Program-made: the position numbers and the translations under genes
In this document: positions 55,607-64,000 of the stretch, one piece after another
Layout of the letters: every line of letters begins with the position of its first letter
Position numbering within the stretch: the stretch's first letter is position 1
The notes under the pieces: model-generated
Told to the model about the DNA's origin: nothing
The model's database searches: none
The model's input: only the letters and a program-made list of their open reading frames with translations
NCBI RefSeq assembly: GCF_025370875.1
Contig: NZ_JAMXFD010000003.1
Span: 56,684-120,683, forward strand
Direction: 5' to 3'
DNA: 64,000 nt
Origin: Laspinema palackyanum D2c
GTDB taxonomy: Bacteria > Cyanobacteriota > Cyanobacteriia > Cyanobacteriales > Laspinemataceae

Positions 55607-58600
55607 TTATCTATCCCCCACAATCACCACTGTCCCTTGTGCACCATCAATTCTAACCCGTTGCCCATCTTGGAGACGAGAAGTCGCATCCGTAACATCC
55701 ATCACCGCAGGAATTCCATACTCACGAGCAACGATCGCCCCGTGGGAGAGTTGACCACCCACCTCCGAAATCAACCCCCCAGCGCGGGCTAATACAGCGG
55801 ACCAACCCGCATCCGTGTAGGAAACAACGAGAATCGTTTCCTTATCAATGGGGCTAATTTCTTGTAAATTGCGAAGCACTTTGACTCGACCTTCCACAAC
55901 CCCAGCACTCGCACCAATCCCCCGCAATCCTTGAGACATATCCACCACGGTGCGGGTTACAGTCGAAGGCAGGGCCGGTGTATTTCCATAGACCACAGCA
56001 GGCACAGATTTCAGTTTTTTATCCCGGGCAAAAGCATCTTGCCGGGTGGCAATTACTTCTCGGATAAGAGGTCTTAATTCCCGATTTGAACCTTCGATTA
56101 ATTGCCGAATTTCCCCAAACTCTAAAAAGAAAATATCCCCCTTTTGAGCGATGATTTCCCTCTCTATAAACTGCTGTTCCAACGCTAAAAAACTCCATCG
56201 CAAATGCGCCAACAACTGGTTATAAATCACCGCCACCCGACCCTTTAAGTCAAGACGACTTTGAACAATTTGGGCTCGGATGCGTTGAAAGGTGGGTTTG
56301 TTTGCCACAGGAACAGGTTGAAACAACTGCTGAGTAAACAGTTGGCGCACAGGTCGGGGGTCTTCTTTCCAAGTGGGAACGGCGATATCTGTGGCAACAT
56401 CGCTCAAATAGCCGTAGCGGTTGAGAAACTCATCGAATTGGTCAAAAATTGCTTGTCCTTCGGGCATTTCCGCGAGGACGGCAAACAGTTGAGAACAATC
56501 TCCGGTTTTATCCCCAGGGAGACTAATTTCATCCAAGTCCGGCAGGACCAATAAGGCGGCATTGGCAATTTCTTGGAGGGCCTGGACTGCGGAGATTTCG
56601 GGAGTTTTCCCATAATCCAGTTCGCGATCGCCCACTTTGAGCATTCCCTTTCTCAAGGCAAAACTCAGGGGGGACAAAATATTGTAATAGGTGACCGTTT
56701 CTAACAACTCCAAAATCTCATCAATCCGTTGCAGCAGGGATTGAGGGGTTAAGGAAGAACCGTCCGATCGCGATCCCGTGTCATCGGAAACAGAAAGCGC
56801 TTTCTGGGACTCGAAGGCGGCCAAGGCGGGGGCCAAACGCCTCTGTTCTAGGTCATCAAAATTAAATCCTAGACGGATTTCTCGTCGCAGCAATCGCAGT
56901 AATCCCGGCAGGGAAATCAAGGTAGAGGTTAAGGGCGGTTTACTGAAGGCTGCACCCCGGGTCAGAAATTCCAGACTTTCTGGGGGTAAACCCATACGCA
57001 GAAAGATTTCCCCCAGTAAGGAGGCATTAAAATAAGCATGAGAAAAATGCAGGGTGGCGGTTTGCAGAAAATCCAGATTACGGGCGCGTTTGCCTAACAC
57101 TAGGCTAAACAGTTTCCCCCAGACGCCACAGGTGAGGGGACGATTTAAGGACCAGGTGAGGGGACGAATGGTGCCGGGGATGACTTCCGCAGCGATTTTG
57201 CGGGTCCATAAGGGTAGCAGGGTGGTGATGGGACGCGCCTGTAATAGCCAGAGTGATTCCCCATCGTAAGTCCATTCGATGTCTTGGGGAATGCCGTGGT
57301 AGTGGTTTTCCAGATGGCGGACGAGATAGGCGACTTGTTGCAGCAATCGTCGGGGGACATCCCCGGTGCCTTCGAGGGGGAGTTGTTGGTCCTCGGGGAG
57401 TTTCCAGCTTGCGCTGGCATCGACATCGGCAGCGGAGATAAAGACTTGGTAACGTTCCGGGGTGACTTGTCCGGAAACGACTCGGGAACAGTCTCCGGGG
57501 AGGGCTTCGATCGCCACAAAATCCCCTTGTCCAGCGATGGGGTCCCGACTAAAGGCGACACCGGAAAACACGCCGGGAATTTGGGGTTGAATGAGGACTG
57601 CCATTGCGTCTCTTGCCGTTTGCCGAGGATTGCTGGATCGGCCTCGGGGGCTAGAATCCTGACGATATTGAGCAGCATTGGGGCGATCGTAGGAGGTTAA
57701 GCAGCGGGTAATCGCTTCACTCAAACTGGGGCGCGAGATGACGTTGGCAATAGAGAGATATTGACCCGCCGCAGAGGCAGTTTCGGTATCTTCGCCAATG
57801 GCGGAGGACCGGACAATCAGGGGAGAGTCCTCTGATGGGTCGAGATGAGCAATCAAGGGGGCGGGGTCATCCCCGGGAGGGAGGACCCATCCCGGGGGAA
57901 CGGGATAGCCGGACTGCTTGAGGGCGGCTAATGTGGCAGCTTTTGCGCCAACTTTGGCGGCATCGAGGGGTTTGTCCAGAGAAACCAGGGCGCGATCGCC
58001 TCGGAAGAAGCGAAACATCTTCTCAGATTGTTCGTGACTGTTGGTGGCAGGCAAATCTAAATCGTCAGGCATTTTTTGGTAAATCCAGTAGAGTATTACC
58101 CCCAGGGCGATCGCGGCGGCGATGCGTTCAACTTGCTGGGAGTGCAAGGCAGCCGTAATCAGCGGCAGGAGGACCAACACTAAGGTCCGACCCTGCTGAC
58201 GCTCTCGCACTAGAGTAAAACTAATCCCCCCAATCAAAAAAATCAACCCCGAGGCGATCGGGTCATAGACGATAAACCCCCAAACCACATTGGTGGTCCC
58301 GGCCCCTCGTCCTTTCCAATACCGACCCATTACCAAGGCAATCAAGGAAATTAATTCCCATTCTGGATTCTGGGGAAAAAACTGCCTTGCTAGCAATACG
58401 GCTAAAATTCCTTTTGATGCCTCAGATATGACCGCGAGGATACCGGCAACTCGTCCTCCATGATAGAAGGCCGCAGAGACCCCTATATTGCCGGTTCCCA
58501 CCCGCCGCAAATTTTGGCCGGTGAGGGCCCGAGTGATCCAATCAATCAGGGGTAAGGCCCCTAAGATTGGACAGAGGATAAAAATCAGCAATGTACCCCA

Positions 58601-58618
58601 AACTTGCGTCAGCGTCAT
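55607..58618 (-). CDS. Fusion: PlsY-like acyltransferase + PEP-synthase/rifampin-phosphotransferase-like protein
   Basis: A 1003-residue protein joining two normally separate families. Residues about 1-205 form a multi-span membrane domain like PlsY, the acyl-phosphate:glycerol-3-phosphate acyltransferase. GTGNIGVSAAFYHGG corresponds to the PlsY GSGNIGATN loop and YWKGRGAGTTNVVWG to its KGGKGVAT loop. From about 215 an ATP-grasp PEP/pyruvate-binding domain begins (AKVGAKAATLAALKQSGYPV; LIVRSSAIGEDTETASAAGQ; DIEWTYDGESLWLLQARPIT). A helical middle region spans about 470-890. The C-terminal phospho-histidine swivel domain contains H959 (GGQLSHGAIVAREYGIPAVM). There is no C-terminal PEP-binding barrel, so the layout is that of rifampin phosphotransferase. 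Its substrate is unknown. It is one continuous frame without lesions. Confidence 0.85.
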   Translation of the reverse strand: MTLTQVWGTLLIFILCPILGALPLIDWITRALTGQNLRRVGTGNIGVSAAFYHGGRVAGILAVISEASKGILAVLLARQFFPQNPEWELISLIALVMGRYWKGRGAGTTNVVWGFIVYDPIASGLIFLIGGISFTLVRERQQGRTLVLVLLPLITAALHSQQVERIAAAIALGVILYWIYQKMPDDLDLPATNSHEQSEKMFRFFRGDRALVSLDKPLDAAKVGAKAATLAALKQSGYPVPPGWVLPPGDDPAPLIAHLDPSEDSPLIVRSSAIGEDTETASAAGQYLSIANVISRPSLSEAITRCLTSYDRPNAAQYRQDSSPRGRSSNPRQTARDAMAVLIQPQIPGVFSGVAFSRDPIAGQGDFVAIEALPGDCSRVVSGQVTPERYQVFISAADVDASASWKLPEDQQLPLEGTGDVPRRLLQQVAYLVRHLENHYHGIPQDIEWTYDGESLWLLQARPITTLLPLWTRKIAAEVIPGTIRPLTWSLNRPLTCGVWGKLFSLVLGKRARNLDFLQTATLHFSHAYFNASLLGEIFLRMGLPPESLEFLTRGAAFSKPPLTSTLISLPGLLRLLRREIRLGFNFDDLEQRRLAPALAAFESQKALSVSDDTGSRSDGSSLTPQSLLQRIDEILELLETVTYYNILSPLSFALRKGMLKVGDRELDYGKTPEISAVQALQEIANAALLVLPDLDEISLPGDKTGDCSQLFAVLAEMPEGQAIFDQFDEFLNRYGYLSDVATDIAVPTWKEDPRPVRQLFTQQLFQPVPVANKPTFQRIRAQIVQSRLDLKGRVAVIYNQLLAHLRWSFLALEQQFIEREIIAQKGDIFFLEFGEIRQLIEGSNRELRPLIREVIATRQDAFARDKKLKSVPAVVYGNTPALPSTVTRTVVDMSQGLRGIGASAGVVEGRVKVLRNLQEISPIDKETILVVSYTDAGWSAVLARAGGLISEVGGQLSHGAIVAREYGIPAVMDVTDATSRLQDGQRVRIDGAQGTVVIVGDR

Positions 58619-58751
58619 GGAAAAACCAGCAATTGCGGCGATGAGGGATGACTCTTTAACAAATATCTAAGTATGCCGCAAAAATCAAAGTTCTGCTGAA
58701 AGAGGTCCCTATTCCCGGGGCAATGGGGTCTGATTACCTCAGCAACTGCGC

Positions 58752-59318
58752 CTACTCCCGTTCCTCATATCCATTGGCATAGACGATCGCGCACATCTGC
58801 CGGTAGGTTTGATGAGGGCCACAGGCGACCCCAGTCCAGCGAAATTCGCCGTTGAAGATGTTCTTCCGGTGACCACGACTACTCACCCCATCATCGATAA
58901 TCAGTTGCATGACCACTTGTTCTGCGGTATCGGAACCATAACTGATGTTTTCTGCGGCCCCTCCCTGCCAGCGTCCATAACGGTTCATCCGGTCAAATGG
59001 GGTGCTGCCATCGCTGCCGGTATGTCCGATTTCCCCTCGTGGCCCTTGGTCCTGGACTAAATCCGCTGCTGCTTGAGACATCCCTCGGGAGGGGCACAAG
59101 GAGGGTTTAGAATCCATTGCCCGCAGGGCCCGAATGGCTTCATCAACAGCACTGATTCCCTCTTGGGTTGCGATCGCGGTTTCTCCCGGTTGTTTAAACA
59201 GTCTGCCGTCATAATATTGTTTCAGGGTTTCCAGTTTGTTAGCATATTCCCCGGGATTGGCCCGCGCTTGATTCATTTCCCGAATAATCTGTGCTTCTAA
59301 TTGAGATAAATAGGACAT
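58752..59318 (-). CDS. CAP/SCP-domain protein
   Basis: A 188-residue protein of the CAP (cysteine-rich secretory, antigen 5, PR-1) family. Motifs are LEAQIIREMNQARANPGEYA, GHTGSDGSTPFDRMNRYG, GGAAENISYG and GHRKNIFNGEFRWTGVACG, including the histidines and glutamate of the CAP cavity. Bacterial CAP proteins are usually extracellular, but no signal peptide is visible here. The ATG at 59318 has AAGGAGAC upstream and decides against the earlier in-frame start at 59369. Function is unassigned in cyanobacteria. Confidence 0.9.
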   Translation of the reverse strand: MSYLSQLEAQIIREMNQARANPGEYANKLETLKQYYDGRLFKQPGETAIATQEGISAVDEAIRALRAMDSKPSLCPSRGMSQAAADLVQDQGPRGEIGHTGSDGSTPFDRMNRYGRWQGGAAENISYGSDTAEQVVMQLIIDDGVSSRGHRKNIFNGEFRWTGVACGPHQTYRQMCAIVYANGYEERE

Positions 59319-59708
59319 GGAGTCTCCTTGGGTGAGGATGAGAGGATGAGGAGGGTTGGATTGCCCCATCGGCCTGTGCTCTAGTTCTATAATTATGGGG
59401 GTTTTGTACCCCGGGTGAAATTCGCCTCTTGATCAAGGGATAAAATCGGCTGAACGGGAAGGCTCATACTCCTCATTCCCCATCCTAAAATTATCCCCCC
59501 TTTCTTCCCTGCTGGAGGTGGAAAAAGGCGGGGTTTATTTTTTTCACGGGAGTTTATTTTGTATAGCTGGATTGAGTTTCTTTGTTAAGGATAGCACTGT
59601 CTAAAAGCGAGTCATCCTATCCCCGGCGATCGCGGGTTCTCGGTTTGCGCTACAGTTAGGATGCAACAAGAGTGCGAGCCTGCCAATTTTGTTCGATAAA
59701 AAAAGCCG
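59319..59708. other. Divergent intergenic region of about 0.4 kb
   Basis: Non-coding. It contains T- and A-runs around 59527-59585, likely promoter material for the CAP gene (leftward) and the 116-residue gene (rightward). I see no repeat family or named site. Confidence 0.5.
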
Positions 59709-60059
59709 ATGGATTACCCAACTGCCTACAATTTTTTAATGGATCAGGGAACTGCCCTAAGTTCTCAGCGCAACCCTGATGATTTACTGCGCCGTCTCCA
59801 ACAAGGAAAACCGCCGATTCCTGGTCAAATTACGGCTATTTTATTAGCACTTAAAGTGGTTTTTGAAGGAGTGAAAGATGCCAAAAATTTAGACCGAAAC
59901 TTGGTTTGGGCATTGTATCTTTTAACGGTGGAAAGTCAGCAGCTTTTTGAAAGTGGCTGGAATTCTGGGGTAGATTGGCCGCCGCTGTTAAAAGAGGATT
60001 TACACCGAATTGCGATCGCCGTCCAAAGTATCTATTCCGGCATTTGGCAAGGGGGGTGA
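59709..60059 (+). CDS. Conserved small protein of unknown function (116 aa)
   Basis: I do not recognise a characterised family. The 116-residue product MDYPTAYNFLMDQGTALSSQ is mostly helical, with LLRRLQQGKPPIPGQITAIL, ALYLLTVESQQLFESGWNSG and a C-terminal LLKEDLHRIAIAVQSIYSGI. It has no signal peptide or clear membrane span. The orderly composition supports a real gene. It precedes the degraded dehydrogenase gene, with which it converges. Confidence 0.7.
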   Translation: MDYPTAYNFLMDQGTALSSQRNPDDLLRRLQQGKPPIPGQITAILLALKVVFEGVKDAKNLDRNLVWALYLLTVESQQLFESGWNSGVDWPPLLKEDLHRIAIAVQSIYSGIWQGG

Positions 60060-60228
60060 GGCCAATTAGAAATCATCCAGTATAAGGATATTATAACTGA
60101 ATTGGACAATTCAGCACAGGACTGGGAGCAGATTGCTCCCCCTCCCCCGAACAATGTTTAATCCCCTGAGACAAGGTTTATAAAAATTGGATATTCCCTT
60201 GAGGTCAATAATTTTTAACCTAATTTTC

Positions 60229-61262
60229 TCATTCTCTGGGGACGATCGCCACTTTGATGACTTGGCGATCGCGCATATCCTGGAAGGTTCTTTCTAAGTC
60301 TTGGAGTGACCGGCGATCGCTGAGTAACAATTCCAAGGGAATCTGTCTGCTGGCAATGGTAGAAAGTGCTTCTCGGACATGGTAAGGGGTATTATGGAAT
60401 ACGCCTTTTAAGGTTATTTCACTGTAATGTAATCGTTGAGTATTTACTGTGATTGTCGTATCTTTTGGACAACCGCCGAATAAGTTAATAATCGCACCCG
60501 GACGACCACAGGCGATGGCGGTTTCCCAAACTTCCGATACTCCTGTCGCTTCGATGACAACATCTGCACCCCATCCATCGGTGAACCCTCTCACCACCTC
60601 GGGAATGGTTGGGTCTAATTGATGATAATTAAAAGTCTGAAATGCTCCCAGTTGTCGGCCAATGTCCAAGGGATTATCATTACCGCCGAATAACACAACT
60701 TCAGCACAACGGGTTGCTAAAACTGCCACAAACATTAATCCAATTGCTCCATCCCCAATCACAATAACCCGGTCTTGGGGTTGAATTGGTGAACGGTATA
60801 TTCCATGTAAAACACAGGCTAATTGTTCAGTTCATAAAGCTAATTCATCGGAAAATTCGGAGGAATTGCTAGTAAATTAGCTTGAACAATGGCAGCAAGA
60901 ATTTTTAAGTATTCCGCAAAAGTTCCGTTATTCCAAGTAATGTTAGGACAGAGGGAATAGGCATGGCGATCGCAGAAAAAACAATAGAAGCAAGGGGCGG
61001 AATTATTGGCAACCACGCGATCGCCTATTTGCCATCCCTGAACCCCCTCCCCAATTGCCACAATTTCCCCTGATGCCTCATGTCCAAATAAGGTGGGAAG
61101 TTGCAACATCTTAGCATGACCCCCACGCCGCCATACCTTCAAATCCGTCCCGCAAGTCGTGGCAGTTTTCACCCGAATCACGACTTCCCCCACATCCGGT
61201 GTCGGATCCGGTACAATTTCTAAACGTCAGTCTTCTTTTCCGTACAGTAATGCCGCTAACAC
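60229..61262 (-). pseudogene. Decayed zinc-dependent alcohol dehydrogenase
   Basis: Reading leftward from a GTG at 61262, the frame LAALLYGKED meets TGA at 61229-61227 where tryptophan would be expected, then resumes as RLEIVPDPTPDVGEVVIRVK. Next come the zinc-enzyme blocks TTCGTDLKVW, GHEASGEIVAIGEGVQGWQIGDRV and the structural-zinc cysteines CFYCFFCDRHAYSLC. Near 60848 one base is missing (TTTCCGATGAA for TTTCCGGATGAA), shifting frame. A second TGA (60834-60832) again stands where TGG fits (ALW-TEQLACVLHG). The C-terminal half continues as VIVIGDGAIGLMFVAVLATR to VIKVAIVPRE. Three lesions make it a pseudogene of the sorbitol/threonine dehydrogenase-like MDR group. Confidence 0.85.
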
Positions 61263-61465
61263 GGGTCCCTATTCCTAAAGAGTTTCCCCTTATTTTATCA
61301 GCCTGGGTGTCTCTTCCTGTGGGTTTTTACTCAGATTACCGATGAAGCTTTCCTGTTGAGGCGATCGCCTAACCGTCTAAGGCAACCACTTCTCCCTAAT
61401 GTAGTCTCTTGTACCCTCTAAACCCCGATGACCCAATTTTCTGTATCCTTAACTCAGTAACCCCA

Positions 61466-64000
61466 ATGAAATTAATTTCCCCTGTTTTAGTCAGTCTCAT
61501 TGCGGTATTCACGGACGTTAATTTATCTCTCGCGCAAGAAATTTCCCCCGCTACGGATGGAACGGGTACCCAAGTTCACTGGAATGGAAATCAATATGAT
61601 ATTCAAGGGGGCACTCTCTCTAAAGATGGTATCAGTCTGTTTCATAGCTTTGAGCAGTTTGGTTTAAATCCTGGAGAAATTGCCAATTTTCACTCCATTC
61701 CCCCTCTTCAAAATATTCTGGGACGAGTTACGGGAGGAAGCGCTTCAGTCATCAATGGATTAATCCAAATCTCAGGAGGAGATGCTAATCTATTTTTGAT
61801 GAACCCCGCTGGGATAATTTTTGGACAGAATGCTCAATTAAATGTATCCGGAGATTTTTTTGCAACTACAGCAACGGGAATTGGATTTGATAGTAATACC
61901 TGGTTTACTGCCACGGGTTCTCAAAATTGGCAGGAGTTAGTCGGAACCCCAGTGCAGTTGGCTTTTGACTCCTGGAAACCAGGAAGCATTGCCAATTTTG
62001 GCCGGATGGAATTGCAACCGGGTCACGCATTGGTTTTAATGGGAGGAACTGTTTTCAATGCCGGTACTCTGTCTAGTCCTGGAGGAAATATTACCCTTGC
62101 TGCCATCCCCGGACAACATCGAGTTCGTATCTCTCAAAGCGGACATTTGTTAAGTTTAGAGGTGGAGATGGGAACCGAGGGAGTTCTAACCGGAGGGGAA
62201 TTCGCCTCCTTGCCGGATCCCCTCTCACTTTCAGAATTATTAACCGGGGGAAACCTAGAAAATGCTACGGGGGTAGAAGTCAATGCCGATGGGACGATCG
62301 CACTCACAGGTTCAGGAATCAGTCTGGATGCCAAAATCGGGGATGCGATCGCCTCGGGAACCCTCGATGTCAGCGATCGCAGTCCTGATCAGTCTGCATT
62401 ACCAACCATCACCCTTGTAGGCGATCGCGTTGCTGTCATCGATGCGGCGATCGATGCCTCCGGAATTGATGGCGGTGGCACAATCCGGATTGGCGGCGAC
62501 TTTCAAGGCAATGGTACAATTCCCACCGCCACCCGCACATTTGTTAGTGCAAACACAATCATTCATGCCGATGGACTCTCTATTTCCGATCCAGCAGGAA
62601 TCACAAATTCCCCCTCGGCAGCAGATGGAGGACGAGTGATTATCTGGTCCGATCAAACCACCCGCTTCTATGGACAAGTCACTGCCAGAGGGGGTTCTCA
62701 TCCTGCTTACCTTCCCCAAAATGGCGGGTTTGTAGAAATATCGGGACGGGAATTTTTAGACTTTCAAGGGACCGTCAATACCCTCGCACCTTATGGTACT
62801 TCGGGAATTCTTTTACTGGACCCGACGAATATAGAAGTGGTCAGCAGTACAGAAAATACAGCTAATTTGTCTGACGTTGATGCCTTTGCAGACCCGGATT
62901 TAGGCGAACCCACGACGATCGCTGTAGACTTGATTAATAATGCGACAACTAATGTCATCTTACAAGCAACGGAGGACATTACCCTAGGTACCCCAGTCGC
63001 CATTCAAACTCCTGGAGTCGGATTGACTGCGGAAGCGGGAAATTGGATTGCCGTCTATGGTAGCATTCAAACCAATCAGGGAGACATTACCCTCACAGCA
63101 AATCGATCGGGAAGTGGGGGACTGTTGATTGATAGCAAGGCGATTCTCTCTTCCGGTGGTGGCAATATCACCTTAACGTCAAATCCTGGAAATAATGGGA
63201 TTCAAACGGGTGAGATTATCTCCACTGGCGGAGATGTCTCCCTCACCTCTTCTGGAGATATTGAAGTCCTTGCAATTGATGCCTCGGGAGGCAGTAACGG
63301 CAGGGGTGGCAGGATAGAAATCAATACGGGGGGATTTTTTCGCGCCACGGGAACTTTGCGCGATCGCCTGGATATTCCCACGAGTCTTTATACTGCTGAT
63401 GCCAATGGCAACGAGGCGATCGTTATTCGGCATGGCGGGGATAGCGCAACCCCCTTTATTGTCGGCGATGCCAGAACCAATGGCACTGTAGGCGGCATTT
63501 TTACGGGAACTGAACAACTCAACGGCATTCTCTTATCCAGCGATCGCACTCAAGGCAATATTGCAATTCTCTCCAATTTCGCACCCCCGCCACCCATCCA
63601 ATTCACCCCGATCCAACCACCGCCACCACCAGGAGGGACTCAACCGCCACCACCAGGAGGAATGCAACAACCGCCACCACCAGGAGGGACTCAACCTCCA
63701 CCACCAGGAGGGACTCAACCGCCACCACCAGGAGGAATGCAACAACCCCCACCACCAGGAGGAATGCAACCGCCACCACCAGGAGGGACTCAACCGCCAC
63801 CACCAGGAGGAATGCAACAACCCCCACCACCAGGAGGAATGCAACAACCCCCACCACCAGGAGGGACTCAACCACCACCACCGGGAGGGACTCAACCACC
63901 ACCACCGGGTGGAATGCAACCGCCACCACCGGGAGGAATGCAACCCCCACCACCGGGTGGAATGCAACCACCACCACCGGGTGGAATGCAACCGCCACCA
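61466..64000 (+). CDS. Two-partner-secretion (FHA N-terminal domain) protein, 3' end outside window
   Basis: An open frame of 845 codons that runs off the right edge. It starts with a Sec signal (MKLISPVLVSLIAVFTDVNL, cleavage probably after LSLA). The filamentous-haemagglutinin TPS domain lies at about residues 30-160, with VHWNGNQYDIQGGTLSKDG, LGRVTGGSASVINGLIQISG and the NLFLMNPAGIIFG motif. A long beta-helical stalk follows (ITLTANRSGSGGLLI, GGNITLTSNPGNNGI). From about residue 715 the sequence becomes a repeat of PPPPGG(T/M)Q(Q) to the edge. Export by a TpsB/FhaC-type outer-membrane partner is expected, but none is in the window. What lies beyond the repeat is unknown; in cyanobacteria CHAT-type domains are common there. 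Confidence 0.9.
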   Translation, partial: MKLISPVLVSLIAVFTDVNLSLAQEISPATDGTGTQVHWNGNQYDIQGGTLSKDGISLFHSFEQFGLNPGEIANFHSIPPLQNILGRVTGGSASVINGLIQISGGDANLFLMNPAGIIFGQNAQLNVSGDFFATTATGIGFDSNTWFTATGSQNWQELVGTPVQLAFDSWKPGSIANFGRMELQPGHALVLMGGTVFNAGTLSSPGGNITLAAIPGQHRVRISQSGHLLSLEVEMGTEGVLTGGEFASLPDPLSLSELLTGGNLENATGVEVNADGTIALTGSGISLDAKIGDAIASGTLDVSDRSPDQSALPTITLVGDRVAVIDAAIDASGIDGGGTIRIGGDFQGNGTIPTATRTFVSANTIIHADGLSISDPAGITNSPSAADGGRVIIWSDQTTRFYGQVTARGGSHPAYLPQNGGFVEISGREFLDFQGTVNTLAPYGTSGILLLDPTNIEVVSSTENTANLSDVDAFADPDLGEPTTIAVDLINNATTNVILQATEDITLGTPVAIQTPGVGLTAEAGNWIAVYGSIQTNQGDITLTANRSGSGGLLIDSKAILSSGGGNITLTSNPGNNGIQTGEIISTGGDVSLTSSGDIEVLAIDASGGSNGRGGRIEINTGGFFRATGTLRDRLDIPTSLYTADANGNEAIVIRHGGDSATPFIVGDARTNGTVGGIFTGTEQLNGILLSSDRTQGNIAILSNFAPPPPIQFTPIQPPPPPGGTQPPPPGGMQQPPPPGGTQPPPPGGTQPPPPGGMQQPPPPGGMQPPPPGGTQPPPPGGMQQPPPPGGMQQPPPPGGTQPPPPGGTQPPPPGGMQPPPPGGMQPPPPGGMQPPPPGGMQPPP
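63616..64000 (+). repeat. In-frame PPPPGG repeat in the FHA-type protein
   Basis: About 15 complete units of 24 or 27 bases encode PPPPGGTQ, PPPPGGMQ or PPPPGGMQQ, and the tract continues past the edge. Units vary in third positions (CCACCACCAGGAGG, CCACCACCGGGTGG), with later units more uniform (GGTGG), which suggests recent local expansion. Confidence 0.9.

Noticed and set aside
60229..61262. Recoded TGA (selenocysteine or Trp) in the dehydrogenase
   Set aside because: A separate one-base deletion also breaks the frame, and other genes here use TGA normally or TGG for Trp, so decay is simpler.
63533..63998. Two long minus-strand frames opposite the PPPPGG repeat
   Set aside because: They are antisense shadows of a proline/glycine repeat, giving Trp- or Val-rich low-complexity text with no start signal.

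Overview
The window looks like chromosome from a filamentous, beta-carboxysome cyanobacterium of the Oscillatoriales type. The octamer GCGATCGC (HIP1) is scattered throughout. There is a chlorophyll-branch Mg chelatase subunit (ChlD), a complete ccmK2-K1-L-M-N-O carboxysome set, and a CO2-uptake NDH-1 module (ndhF/ndhD plus CO2 hydration protein). Several small families are of cyanobacterial type. I did not find rRNA, tRNA, a CRISPR array, a prophage or an intact insertion sequence. Species assignment is not possible from sequence reading alone.

Layout. 0-5 kb: the left edge cuts a TldE/PmbA gene (minus), followed by a small gene and a minus-strand ABC transporter of the nitrate/bicarbonate/cyanate type in the order permease, binding protein, ATPase. 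5.5-12 kb: a GNAT acetyltransferase, chlD, an AI-2E/PerM-type membrane protein and a CPA2 antiporter with universal-stress domains. 12.3-20 kb: a Nif3-like protein, a DUF2887/Rpn-like nuclease-fold gene with a tandem partial duplication of its 3' end, secD-secF with a small membrane gene, pdhB and tldD. 20.4-25 kb: a 1552-residue mosaic surface protein (DUF4347, parallel beta-helix, Calx-beta, RTX). 25-35 kb: a 51-residue gene, a SAM hydroxide adenosyltransferase, a DUF2301 membrane protein, a GT4 glycosyltransferase, dprA, a hemerythrin-domain protein and a stress-type SDR.

35-46 kb is the inorganic-carbon island. ccmK2-K1-L-M-N-O runs leftward and ndhF-ndhD-chpX runs rightward from a shared 0.8 kb intergenic region. 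Together they would hydrate CO2 to bicarbonate at the thylakoid and fix it in carboxysomes. CcmM has three SSUL repeats and a well-placed internal start for the short form. 46.8-54 kb: ilvB with an added zinc ribbon, then two convergent sensor kinases with related N-terminal receivers. 54.5-64 kb: an SDR, a PlsY-like acyltransferase fused to a PEP-synthase/rifampin-phosphotransferase-like protein, a CAP-domain protein, a decayed zinc alcohol dehydrogenase, and the start of a two-partner-secretion (FHA-type) protein that enters a PPPPGG repeat and runs off the right edge.

At least three families of short palindromic repeats are dispersed between genes: a CGACTTCAGTCG family with a six-unit array at 55.4 kb, a GGCGGGGG/GTCGGTTGAAACCGAC family at 30.1 and 45.9-46.4 kb, and a GACTTACGC-ended MITE-like element at 42.8 kb with a decayed copy at 33.4 kb. 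The strongest candidates for something little described are the PlsY/phosphotransferase fusion and these repeat families.
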